The notes below the pieces were generated by a model. That model had not been told where the DNA came from and did not search any database. It worked only from the letters and a program-made list of their open reading frames with translations. A stretch of 64,000 nucleotides of DNA from Melanopsichium pennsylvanicum (lineage: Eukaryota; Basidiomycota; Ustilaginomycetes; Ustilaginales). Positions 50,353-60,381 of the stretch are shown piece by piece. The translations under genes and the position numbers were made by a program. The stretch covers positions 248,001 through 312,000 of the forward strand of contig OAPG01000014.1 of the NCBI GenBank assembly GCA_900208305.1, written 5' to 3'. Each line of letters begins with the position of its first letter. Position 1 is the stretch's first letter.

Positions 50353-52866
50353 ATGAAGCGTAGTCGAGAAGCAGTGCCTCCGAGCCGCCGGTCAACGAGG
50401 CTGGCCCAACAAGGACGTCCTATTCAGGTGCTCGACGCCAAACAGCGCGAGCATCTACCCTACACTATTTCCAGCTCTGCTATACAGGAACAGTCTAATC
50501 CCCACGCAAGTCGTACACATCCGACAATGATCACGCATCCTTGTCGGCCCATCTGTCACGAACCTGACCGCTCGATAACAGCCGGCGCTAAAGCAGAAAG
50601 CAGTCCGACGCAAGATGCTGAGCCCTGCCCTCATATGGTTGCATGTACTGCGTCGGCTGAACCTGCTTGCTCGAATGATGACACTCACATAACCTTCCAA
50701 GCTGTCGCTTCTCCACAGGCACCTCCTGACCAGTGTGTCGCGGCTGAATCATCGGAACTTGCTCCAGAACTTTGTCCGAAAGGCAAGCAGAAAGACAGCA
50801 GTACAAAACGCGTTCCACAGCTTCCGTGTTTGTTCTGGGCCACCTCTATCAACGACATGCGCCAATGTGACCCTTTGTTTCCTCCCAGAGGTACATCGGT
50901 TGGTATGAGCAAGTCCGGCGCCGTCACCGCGCTCCTTCTCGCGCGTGAGGACGTACGCATCATGTCGTCGCAGGCAGGTAATATTTTAGCAACAATGTGA
51001 GTCACACTTTCAGATGATCGGGATGTCTTGTAAGCCTGAGAAATACTGACTGCGCCTCTCCAACAGTTCCGCCGGTATGTGTCAATCGACACGTGTCGTT
51101 TCGAGGTGCGGCATATACTGAAGAAAAGACATATCGCAACGCTGTCCCACCCTAGATCAAACCACCCTCGAAAGCTTGCAAATGGCCAAGATCGCAGGCA
51201 CACCGCTCAAACTCTTCTGCTCGTTCGCCGATCCAGGGAACCCCCATCATGTGGCCAACAATTCCAATGCCCTCGTAAAGGTTATGTTCTGGTGGATCTG
51301 TAGAATCAGCAACGTTGAGGTAGGTCCTGATTCTCAATCGCCCTTCATCAATTATGATCATGCCGTGTCTGACCAGCCATTTAAGAACAGCGACACGAAG
51401 ATTCTTCTGTACAGCTTACCTTGACTCAGAAGAAGCTGGAGCCTCCAAAAGGTGATGAATCTCCTACAGTGATGTCGAACACGGATGCCACATTGGTGAC
51501 GCTGGACTGCACCCAGCAAACGTTCCTCGGATTTCGTTGCGAGATCTGTGGAAGAGCAAATCGAAGAACGCACTGGAACCTCGGCTCCTGCGAACATTGC
51601 TCGACCTCTTTTGTGCTGACCAAAGACCGAGACAAGTCGACACCGCGTCGACGCAAGATGCAGTTGTCTTGTATTGGGCCTCGAAGCGATCTTGGTCAAG
51701 CAAACATGCTATTGACGGTAGACGATGTGACAGAACGATCGGTGTCGACATTCTCAGACGGGACCAAGGTGAGATCAAATCATTTCCAAGCTATGCTGTC
51801 TGACGATCGATCCTCACGATTGAACAATTCTCGCTTGAATCAGGTTTGCACTTATCGCTTTGCTTGTCCGCCAGCGTACGCTCGCCACGCAGTCGATGCC
51901 AGAGCGCTTTCTGATAGGCAAGCGCTGCATCATGTACTCAAGCCGGGCAACCCACATGTTTCTGTTGACGCGATTGCGCTTCCTTCAACTCCGTAAGTCT
52001 GCTTTCGACTTCACCAGAGTTTATCACAAAAGGTATTGACTCGGACGACCTTGTCTGTTTATCTCCTTTCAGCTTCAAGCGTCTGGGTAAAGACGTCGAG
52101 GCCCAGAGTAGGTGGAGCTGCAAGACTACACAGGTACACGGCTTCGATTGTACTAACTCACCCTCATCGGACTTAACCTGACAGTCCGGATCCGTGGCTA
52201 TGCTCTCAGTTTTGGGACTCACAATCAAGGGATGCGGATCAAGATCGCGGAAGAGCAGCACTCGTGGTCTTCCGCTTCGGACGCAGCTATACGGCACGTA
52301 GCCGGTCTGAGAGAATCGCTGCTTGTTGCGAATGCCGCCACGAGCGCGCAAGATCAGCCGGGAAAGCCTCTAGGATGTCTCTTCCTCTTCCTTCAGAACA
52401 GCCACTTAAAGGTAAGACTGCAACATGCCCTGGTCATCTCATGCCAAATCGCTGACCGGTATCCCGCCACATACGTCTACTGGACAGATCGACCCTGAAT
52501 TCTTCCCTCCCACAAGCGCCTATTTTGGTATATCTTGGTAAGTCAAAATTCGCCCTGTCTGGCAGAAAAAGTCCGATTGCTGATGGAGGCCTGCAATTTT
52601 CCTAGCAATAGCTTAGCAGAGACAACAATAGTTTCATTGCGACGCGACAGGGGAGCTGATACCGCTCCAGCTGCGGATCGAACGTCAAGGCGCGTATCAT
52701 TGGGAAGCTTCGTCATGCAGCCGCACGACGCTGTCGGAGGGCGAACAGAGCTTCTTCGAGACATTGAGGTACGTATCACAAAACCTTTTGGCAGTGTGCA
52801 TTGTGTGAGAAATCATTCTGACATTTACAGGTGTCGACTTTCTCGCATGACGACTATTCTGTATGA
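50353..52866 (+). CDS. Unknown protein, 9 exons, with CX2C-X13-CX2C motif
   Basis: A consistent model is 50,353-50,977, 51,156-51,319, 51,430-51,768, 51,844-51,992, 52,074-52,108, 52,185-52,411, 52,488-52,537, 52,606-52,768 and 52,831-52,866. Every intron is GT-AG and the phases close to one frame of 595 residues, which is the main evidence for a gene. The N-terminus is basic (SREAVPPSRRSTRLAQQ). Residues 300-320 hold CEICG...SCEHC, a likely zinc site. The order of weak motifs (FWWICRISNVE, the zinc site, YALSFGTHNQGM, HSWSSASDA) recalls AlkB-like 2-oxoglutarate oxygenases that are common in basidiomycetes, but I find no HxD iron motif, so I do not assign that function. Individual small exons could be wrong. 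Confidence 0.5.
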
Positions 52867-55617
52867 CACTAAGTTGGAGCTGTCTTCGAGTGGTGTTTCG
52901 CTTTGGTTGATTGCTTACTTCTCTGACACCGACCGCGCTCAGAGACCTGCCCGCCCCTGACCATGCCGGCAGAAGCCAACGTCCGAGTGTTGGCCGCCAC
53001 CGACGACCATGGAGCTTGTAGGATTTGCTATTCCGCTACAATTGATGCTCCGAATATCCCTGTGCTCTATTTGTCGTGTACAGGAAGAAAAGTCAGGGAG
53101 CCACCCCCGATTGGCTGGTTCCTCAGAGTTAGCCACCCTGGCTGACTTTGCTGTGGGGCTGTGCTGACTGATTCGACCCTGTGATTTCTGTATTAAAATA
53201 TTCATACTCACAACCAAAATCGTCGTCATATGCGCGTTCCAAAGAATACGCGTTGGGTGGCTGCTCAAACCACGTCTCCGATTTTTGGGATATGGTCCGC
53301 TGCTGAAAACATCCGTACAACTATATTAAAGCCAGCGGGGCAAAGGTGTGAAAGTGGGTCCCTCCTGGCTCCACCCCAATGAAACAGTGTTGGGTTGGCC
53401 CATTTTTCTGGAAAGTCAGGTAGAGGAGGCTATCACGACTTATACAGCCAGCTCAGTGGATTCTGCCGGGTAGCACTTGAGCTGAGAAATTAATTGAAAA
53501 TGGAAGCAAGTTCGTCTTATTCAGAGCCACTCGGGAAGCGGGGAACGTAAGTGAAAATCCACCGATTGGCTAGCTGCTAGGGTGGTTGTTCGGGTGGCTG
53601 TGCTGGATATAAGGAGAGCTTACACCAAAGACTGGTCACATTTTTCAAGAAAATCAGTCCAATCGAGTCGATCGGTTATCAAGAACTGTTGTGTTGTCAA
53701 ATATGGCAGAAATGTCGCCCCCGACAAATGTAGAGCTAAAGTTGTATTTCTCACAAACCTGACTGGTTTTGTAAACGACGTTTTACTTATTGTAATTGCA
53801 AGGAGGTCGAGCCTTTCCAGGCAACGAAGGGATCGAGCGCGCAATTATCTCCCAAGCGTACCATTTTCGATCTGGTTTATCATTCCGTGTTCAAATATCT
53901 CATATCTAATTTGAAAACAGAAGAAAGTTGCTTATAAAGCCCACCGTAATTAGAACGGCTCCCTGCTTGCGCCACGGACGAGGTTTCTTTATGCTTTCTT
54001 TATCTGAAATTAAAATCCAGCAAAATGGTCAATACACATATTGATCACAAGGGATTGTAGATTTAAGGGGTGGCTGTCCATGTCATTTTGTTTGTCTTTT
54101 CGCAAACTCCTTTTTTCTACGTCGAAAATAAATGCTGTGCAACCGTCGAACGCCCCGCACGTTTAAATTCGAGAAATGTGTAGTCCCTCAGGCGGCTTGT
54201 TGGCTGCGTTGGTGGCGGCCGATTGGCTTGTATTGTAATGAGTGGGTGTCCTTGGGACGCCTTGTCGAAGCCACGCGGCAACCATCCCAACTAGCGATCT
54301 CGCGAACAGTGGTGTCTCGCACTCCATGTACTTATAAAACCCCATCCGTAAAGCCAACTCCAAAACACCCCGGATGGCTGCCGAAATAAAGCCGCCAGGG
54401 GGATAATCTCTCGGGTAGCTGCCGAAATCAATCTTCCTTTCCTTTCCCAACGGGATTCAAGGCGGTGTCTAAAATGCTTCGGCGGTGGATGTTCAATTTT
54501 CAAGCCACCGGGTTTTTGCGCGTAGTAGCTAGAATTGAGGATCTTATGGGTCAAAATAGATCAACTTAAACCAGGTACGATTAATTAGATTAGGTGGGGT
54601 AGAATACACGATAATTTATGAAACTTTACATGAAGTTACCACCTTCTGACCTTCTCATTGTCCTCGCAACCTGTTTGCGGGCTGGGAGGCAAGTTGCGTT
54701 CTCTGTGCTCCTTCCTGATTTTTCCCGCTGGCCAAGGGGCCAGCTTGGCCAGTTGGCACAGGCACAACAAAGTGTCTCGTTGGCTACTGACTTGTGAACA
54801 ACAATTTCGTCAATCACGCTGTTGGCAAAGACAAAAGCTGTTGCCGAATAAGCAGCATAGCAACAATCAAGGTCTCACTTTATCAAGCTGCCAAGGCACA
54901 AATTTAAGATTGCTTTGTTCCTGGCAGAGGGCTTATACAATCAACTTGAATCTGGAGAAGTGTTTTGCTCTTGGGGTCCGGGTTCTCCAGGCGGTGGCGG
55001 GGCCCGATTAGACTGATGAGGCCTACTTGATATTGAGCAGACGCTACAACTGCTAACAGGCAGCTCGAGTGTGCTCTTGTATGCTCAATGCACCTCAAAG
55101 GATTTGGAATAATATGTGAACTTAAGCTGTTTCTGAGGAGCTTGTTGATGTACAGAGCACATAGCCATACAACAAGAATGTGGCTTCAATTGAAACATAC
55201 TGGTTACAGAACACACAAGTGAAGCACTAAGAGTTTGTCTGGTACAGCAATACATTGTCACAAGCTTTATGCCAAGTACACTAGCAAACAAACCATTCAT
55301 CATAACATCACAATACTGCTTGCTGTCTGTGTCAAGTGCTGACACCATAGTTATCAATTGCAGAGAATGCACTACTGGTAATACATGTATCAGAATGCAC
55401 CTAGGGACTTGTACTGCCAGTGAACAGGAATGCTGGGCAGCTTGGCACAAGAGGGTTAGGGCTTGCATGAGAGGTATCTACACAATGATGGTGATCAGGA
55501 TTAGTCTGCTTGTATTGAGCAGTGCTCCCCTATGGGTGGCACAGCTATATAATACAATTGATGACCTCCAGGAAGGCAGATGCTGGAGGTTGGGGGGAGG
55601 TAGGGGGAGATAGGGGG
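52867..55617. other. Gene-free, repeat-like terminal nuclear stretch
   Basis: 2.75 kb without a convincing gene. The 10-mer CCGATTGGCT occurs at 53,107, 53,561 and 54,219, and related GGATGGCTGCCGAAAT/GGGTAGCTGCCGAAAT words occur near 54,372 and 54,413. From about 54,600 the composition shifts to AT-richer DNA that runs to a purine-rich tract (55,585-55,617). It is probably decayed transposon or subtelomeric sequence, with no readable coding domain. Confidence 0.4.
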
Positions 55618-56202
55618 TGTCACGGGAGTGGGTCCCAAGGGAGAGGTCTGCGCAGACCAGAGATGTTGAATTGGCTGAGATCCGGTGGGAGAGCATGTCT
55701 CGACGGATCTCAGGGAGATCTGGTGGATATTGGTGGGCTCATGGGATTTAAGGTTAGCGCAGAACCGAGAAGTTGAATTGGACAAAATCCGGTGAGAGAG
55801 CAGGTCTCAACGGATCTCACGGAAATTTGGCGAGTGGCAGTGACTTGCCGGATATCAAAGGTATCGATGGCAAGGGGAGCATCTGCGATGGCGGCGACCA
55901 ATGCCACGCCGGAATGACATGTGGGCCAATCGACGCCCAGGGGGGCAATGGAGAGAGAGCACGCGGGCGTGCTCGGAAGCACCCTGCCAAAGGACTAGGG
56001 GCAGTCTTATCGTGCGGGGGTCCAAGCTCGACGCACGCAGGTCGTACAGTACCGATGGACCTCGCACACGATACATATATATAAATACTCTGTTCCCCGC
56101 TATCGGATGAGCGGAAGCTCATCCACTCTATCTTATATCTCAGTCACACATAGTTATCAGTACGTCGTACTTATCATACTCTTCACACGTTGCACATTGC
56201 AA
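55618..56202 (+). mobile_element. LTR-like block next to the mtDNA junction
   Basis: Starts TGTCACGGGAG directly after a polypurine tract (GGAGGTTGGGGGGAGG and following, about 55,585-55,617), the arrangement seen at a 3' LTR. A TATA-like TATATATAAATACTC sits at about 56,074-56,088 as in an LTR promoter, followed by a perfect 8-bp hairpin with GGAA loop (56,105-56,124). The end is uncertain because mtDNA begins at about 56,203. No second LTR or pol gene is visible in the window, so this may be a solo or truncated LTR. Confidence 0.45.
55651..55850 (+). repeat. Diverged tandem duplication, period about 107 bp
   Basis: A unit starting CGCAGACCAGAG (55,651) is repeated from 55,758 (CGCAGAACCGAG). 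Aligned words include GTTGAATTGG, ATCCGGTG, GAGAGCA and CGGATCTCA. Many of the differences are transitions (G/A). It lies in the first part of the LTR-like block. Confidence 0.75.
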
Positions 56203-56711
56203 TACCCCTTTAATTAAAGAAGATCGTTATTACTTTTACGATCTTTTCCCCCCCACTAAAATATCTCCTATATTTTTATAGCAGCGCCAGCGCAGCGCCA
56301 GCACACTCACTCTTAAAAAGAAATCGTAGATTTTATTTTCGATTTTATTTTCGATTTTATTTTATAAGGGTGTGATAAAAATAGACAGCCTCCTTTTAGT
56401 AAATAAATATAAATATAGCGCGTAGCGGATTCTTTTAGAGTGTCAGCCGATAGCTAAATAGAATATGCGGTCTATAAAACAGAAAAATCGGCGGTGGCAT
56501 TTTATACTATTTTATAGGAAAGAAGAAAGCTTTAACATTATTTCAAATTGAACCCCGCGCGCAAGCGCAGCGCAAGCGCAAAATTTATTGCGCTAAAAAT
56601 GAAAAAGGATCTATTTTGTTATCAGTGTTGCTAGCTAGCATTTAATTTATAGGGGTGTAGCAACTATTAAAAAAACATTAAGTAACAATCCAATTAATAT
56701 TATTTTATGCA
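56203..56711. other. Start of mitochondrial DNA: intergenic with GC-rich clusters
   Basis: An abrupt change to AT-rich DNA. It holds short GC clusters (GCAGCGCCAGCGCAGCGCC near 56,281 and CGCGCAAGCGCAGCGCAAGC near 56,556) and a tandem CGATTTTATTTT array (about 56,337-56,364). Such GC clusters in AT-rich spacer are typical of fungal mtDNA. The spacer precedes atp6. Confidence 0.7.
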
Positions 56712-57476
56712 ATGGCATTCCTAATTCATTCACCACTAGAGCAATTTGAAGTAACTAGTCTTATTTCTCTAAATCTACCTGTACTTGGATACGTTAATCT
56801 AAGTCTAACAAATCTAGGACTATATACAATTCTAACTGTATATCTAGTACTATCACTTCATATTATGGGAAGTAACAACCACCAACTAATTCCAAGTCGA
56901 TGGAGTATTGCACTAGAAAGTAGTTTTGCTTCAGTACACGGACTAGTTAAATCACAAATTGGTGCTGCTAACGAGATGTACCTTCCATTTATCTACTCAC
57001 TATTCTTCTTTATCCTAATTGCTAATCTAAGTGGTAACGTACCATATGGATTTACAGTAGCTACATCAATTATGGTAAGTATTGGTCTAAGTATGACAAT
57101 CTTTATTGGAGTTACAATTCTTGGTCTACGACTACACAAAGTACACTTCTTCTCATTCTTTGTTCCTTCAGGTACACCTCTAGGACTAGTACCTCTACTA
57201 GTACCTATTGAGCTGATTTCATATCTAGCACGAGCTTTCTCACTTGGAGTTCGGCTATTTGCTAACGTTACAGCAGGACACGTTCTAATGAAAATCCTTT
57301 CAGGATTCCTGGCTCCTCTATTTACTTCTACTTTTATTGTTTCAGTACTGACTGTACTACCATTTATCATTTTTACTGGTATTATTGGACTAGAAATTGC
57401 AGTTTCATTTATTCAAGCTTACGTATTCTGTGTTCTAACATGTTCATATCTTAAAGATGCTATTGATCTACATTAA
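56712..57476 (+). CDS. atp6: ATP synthase subunit a (mitochondrial atp6), hybrid 3' end
   Basis: 254 residues, complete, with the fungal start MAFLIHSPLEQFEV. The membrane a-subunit of the F1Fo ATP synthase forms the proton half-channels. Conserved segments: YLPFIYSLFFFILIANLSGNVP, LVPIELISYLARAFSLGVRLFANVTAGH with the essential Arg in SLGVRLFANV, and the last helix GLEIAVSFIQAYVFCVL. The codons are AT-rich and mitochondrial in style. From Lys194 onward a second, diverged copy of the gene end exists at 60,381-60,566, so this 3' end was probably brought in by the mobile ORF inserted behind it. Presumably read with genetic code 4. Confidence 0.96.
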   Translation: MAFLIHSPLEQFEVTSLISLNLPVLGYVNLSLTNLGLYTILTVYLVLSLHIMGSNNHQLIPSRWSIALESSFASVHGLVKSQIGAANEMYLPFIYSLFFFILIANLSGNVPYGFTVATSIMVSIGLSMTIFIGVTILGLRLHKVHFFSFFVPSGTPLGLVPLLVPIELISYLARAFSLGVRLFANVTAGHVLMKILSGFLAPLFTSTFIVSVLTVLPFIIFTGIIGLEIAVSFIQAYVFCVLTCSYLKDAIDLH

Positions 57477-58127
57477 ATGAGTAGAGGTTTTACTAAAGTT
57501 TCAATAATTCTAGTAACTAAAGTGCTAGTTGCTAATGAATCTTTTCTAAAAAAGATTAATTGGATACTCCCCTTTCCTGCGGTACAGTATTCAAAAATGT
57601 GTCCATCTTTTATACTTATACTAATCTGATGCAAATTTTTACTAGTATTAGTAGTAACTTTGATACTTCAATTAGCCCTCACAAATTTATTTCGATTCTC
57701 TACCGATTTATTTTTGAAGACCTGAAACAAATTGAGGTCATTAAATTTCCTTGAGATAAGAAAGAAAAGAATAAAATGAAGAAAGTAATAGAAAAGTATG
57801 GTAAACCTAATCGTAATACTAGTAAAACTACGTCAGGTTTTATAATTATTGTGCCAATAGGAAGTGATAAAAAAGCATCCATTTATCACTCAGAATTTAC
57901 AACACACATTTCTAGAACATGTTATAAATACCTATTAAAAAAAGAACCTGCAACACATAAAATTATGGATATGTGTAAAAAACATGGTGGAAATATTTAT
58001 ATTCTTCCGTATTCACACACCAACCTACGAAATCTGCCATTTAACGATATGAGAGATTCAATTCAAGTTATCCTAATTTATTTTATCTGAGTTATCCTAA
58101 TTTTTAATAGTAGTAATCATAGTAAAT
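57477..58127 (+). pseudogene. Short mitochondrial ORF remnants behind atp6
   Basis: An ATG begins one base after the atp6 stop (57,477). With TGA read as Trp (code 4) the frame stays open to TAA 57,786-57,788 (103 residues, hydrophobic middle). A second frame (57,776 on, starting MKKVIEKYGKPNRN) runs to 58,090, or a little further with TGA as Trp. It contains HGGNIYILPYSHTNLRNL. I recognise neither. The position, between atp6 and a homing-endonuclease gene, suggests pieces of an older mobile ORF. Confidence 0.35.
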
Positions 58128-58191
58128 AGAAACCCCTTGTAAAATCTTATTCGATTTTTTAGTCGCGCCAGCGCAGAAAAAGAAATTAAAA

Positions 58192-58262
58192 ATAAGATAA
58201 ATGGAATCGAACCAATACAAATTCATTAGAAGCGAACTACTCTACCTTTAAGTTATATCTCC
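58192..58262 (-). tRNA. trnR: Mitochondrial tRNA-Arg(UCU)
   Basis: On the minus strand: acceptor GGAGATA with TATCTTA, D arm ACTT...GAGT, anticodon arm GTTCG-CTTCTAA-TGAAT with UCU, and T arm ATTGG-TTCGATT-CCATT. The first acceptor pair is G-A, the second is G-U and one T-stem pair is T-T, so the gene is slightly degenerate at its 3' side. It may still function if edited or tolerated, or may be a decaying copy. Confidence 0.6.
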
Positions 58263-58563
58263 TTATCTATTCTTATACAAAAGTTTTTACCAATTTGAGC
58301 TTAAAAGTTAGTGAAGAAAAAGAAATCTCTAGAATTATCAAATTAACTATGCAATTTTAATGTCTACATAATAGTTACAATATGTACTATGAACTTAATT
58401 ATTTATTTTGAAATGACTAACAAATTTTTCTCAAGTAGTATTACTAGAATCATTTCAAATATTACTATTATAGTACTTCTAGTAGTATATTATTTTCATC
58501 TATTTGGTTTCATGGTTTAGGGATTCTTTAATGTTTATACTTCTTATGTATATTCTATGAAAA
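58263..58563. other. AT-rich mitochondrial spacer
   Basis: No gene or structured RNA seen. Confidence 0.5.
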
Positions 58564-60045
58564 GTGATGTTAACTATACCTACTTTAGTGATGAAAAATG
58601 CTCTAATTCCAGTTATTACTTTTATTTTTGTAATTCTTTTTGTATTTTGTGCAAAAATAGCGCAATATAAAATGATGTATGGTACATATCTAATGAAAAT
58701 CTCTATAATCTTCATGCTGTGTAATCCTTTTTATCTATTTCTTATTACTAGACTTTTTGTTTGGATTATTTTTAAAGAAGAATGGGTAGTAAATAATTTA
58801 TATAATTATGCATCTATTTTTTCCAATGATTTTTCTTTTTTCAATTATTTTCCTAATTCTCCGTTTTCTTTTCTTAAAACTATTTACTGTCAAGAAGATG
58901 AAAATGGTATGGGTATTAGTAATAAAACTGCAATTATTACTAATGAATCTTATATTCCTTGGTATAATTATAAGAATGTAGATAAAAGTAGAGAAACACT
59001 AAATAGAATGCTATATTTTTGTAAAAAAAATAATATTCATCTAGCCGATTACCTTATTGAAAATTGTTATGACATTCTTATTAAACCTTCTGACAATACT
59101 GGTATTCTAAAGTCATCTATCGAACCAAATTCTATTTGTAATTATACGAAGCTATCGAATCTGGATAACGTTCTTGATCGTAAGCTGTTTGCAGATTTTA
59201 AGAATAAATCTGTAGTATACTCTTTCACTACTATGGAAAATTGTCTAGTAAATGTCGGATCTAGTATTAATATTGAAAATAGAATGGAAAACTATTACAA
59301 AAATGTGGATCGTTTTATTAAGGGTCTTCCTAGAGAGGATGTATCTTTTGCACGTAATGTTGCAAGAATTGGTGGTATCTCCAATCTAAAATGGGGTGTT
59401 CTATATACTACTAGTAATCTTTTTAAAGATTATATATCCAAATATAGTATCCCTACTTCAGACATGCCCATCTATTCAAATATTCTAGCACACTATAGCA
59501 AACACCGTGTTCGTCTGGTTGAACAGTCAATTCATGCTTATAATCTTCCTTCTTGGTATTCTAGCCAAGGTGTTATTTTTGATTATATGAATTGGTCCTC
59601 TACAGCTTTCCAAGATAAATTTGGTATAACAAGTTATAAAACTAAACTTATCGATCAAGAAGGTAACGTTCCTTTTTTTATTCACAAAGAGGCCGCAACA
59701 GGTATTAATACTAGAACTTTTACAAGAAATGTAAATATCACACCAACTCATTATATTACAGCACCTGCAATGGATAAATCAGTTACAATTTTCCAAGATG
59801 AATCAGTACGACCTTCTGGAACTCTTTCCTCTCGAAACAAAGATTATGGGCTAATTTATCCAGACTATTTTGATGTTAATTGTATCCCTACTGGAAAATA
59901 TATTCTAATTGACAGTACTACTCTAAATCAAGTAGGTCCTGAGTTTACTAATTCTCAAGAAGCTGCTAAATATATTGGTTATACTGACTCCAAAAAAATA
60001 AGAAGATATATCAACAAATGTTACGAACTATCAGGTACTGGATAA
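58564..60045 (+). CDS. GIY-YIG-like homing endonuclease ORF (free-standing, mitochondrial)
   Basis: 493 residues (GTG, directly followed by ATG). Residues about 215-250 have a GIY-YIG-like core: VVYSFTTMENCLVNVGSSINIENRMENYYKN (quoted in part; VGSS stands for YIGSS, with the Arg in ENRME), and the motif LVEQSIHAYNLP (about 318) supplies the conserved Glu. The C-terminus has a NUMOD1-like DNA-binding segment (FTNSQEAAKYIGYTDSKKIRRYINK). The first ~75 residues form two hydrophobic segments, odd for a nuclease. It lies between complete atp6 and a displaced atp6 3' end, and would promote its own spread into atp6. The GIY/YIG residues are substituted, so activity is doubtful. Presumably code 4. 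Confidence 0.7.
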   Translation: MMLTIPTLVMKNALIPVITFIFVILFVFCAKIAQYKMMYGTYLMKISIIFMLCNPFYLFLITRLFVWIIFKEEWVVNNLYNYASIFSNDFSFFNYFPNSPFSFLKTIYCQEDENGMGISNKTAIITNESYIPWYNYKNVDKSRETLNRMLYFCKKNNIHLADYLIENCYDILIKPSDNTGILKSSIEPNSICNYTKLSNLDNVLDRKLFADFKNKSVVYSFTTMENCLVNVGSSINIENRMENYYKNVDRFIKGLPREDVSFARNVARIGGISNLKWGVLYTTSNLFKDYISKYSIPTSDMPIYSNILAHYSKHRVRLVEQSIHAYNLPSWYSSQGVIFDYMNWSSTAFQDKFGITSYKTKLIDQEGNVPFFIHKEAATGINTRTFTRNVNITPTHYITAPAMDKSVTIFQDESVRPSGTLSSRNKDYGLIYPDYFDVNCIPTGKYILIDSTTLNQVGPEFTNSQEAAKYIGYTDSKKIRRYINKCYELSGTG

Positions 60046-60381
60046 TTTTCAACACAAAAATTTTATATTGCAAAAAAACCCCCTAAGACACTATCTAATC
60101 CTTACCAACTACTCAAACTTGACACTGGAACAAATCAAAAAATTCTACATAAAAACTTCTCCTCTCTAGCTGATATTCTACGATACTTTGATGTGTTTAG
60201 AAATTCACACAACTGGAAGCAGAAATATGTAGATTCGGGTAAACCATATAAATAAATTTGGTTTATTGTTCCACTTGAATCATACGAAGTAGAACAAAAG
60301 CAAACTGACGATTATCAAAAATTCTGGAACCGTGAAGTAGATCCTATGCTTAATGGTAAAATAATAAGCACACACTACTAA
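60046..60381 (+). pseudogene. In-frame 3' extension of the homing-endonuclease ORF, interrupted by stops
   Basis: After the TAA at 60,043-60,045 the same frame continues with FSTQKFYIAKKPPKTLSN, NQKILHKNFSSLADILRYFD and NSHNWKQKYVDSGKPYK, one more TAA, then IWFIVPLESYEVEQKQ, and ends at TAA 60,379-60,381, exactly where the displaced atp6 fragment starts. This looks like a lost C-terminal DNA-binding domain, so the endonuclease ORF was originally about 605 codons. Confidence 0.65.

Noticed and set aside
56105..56124. Hammerhead-like ribozyme or viral-like RNA element
   Set aside because: GGATGAGC-GGAA-GCTCATCC is a simple hairpin; the conserved hammerhead core bases are not in place.
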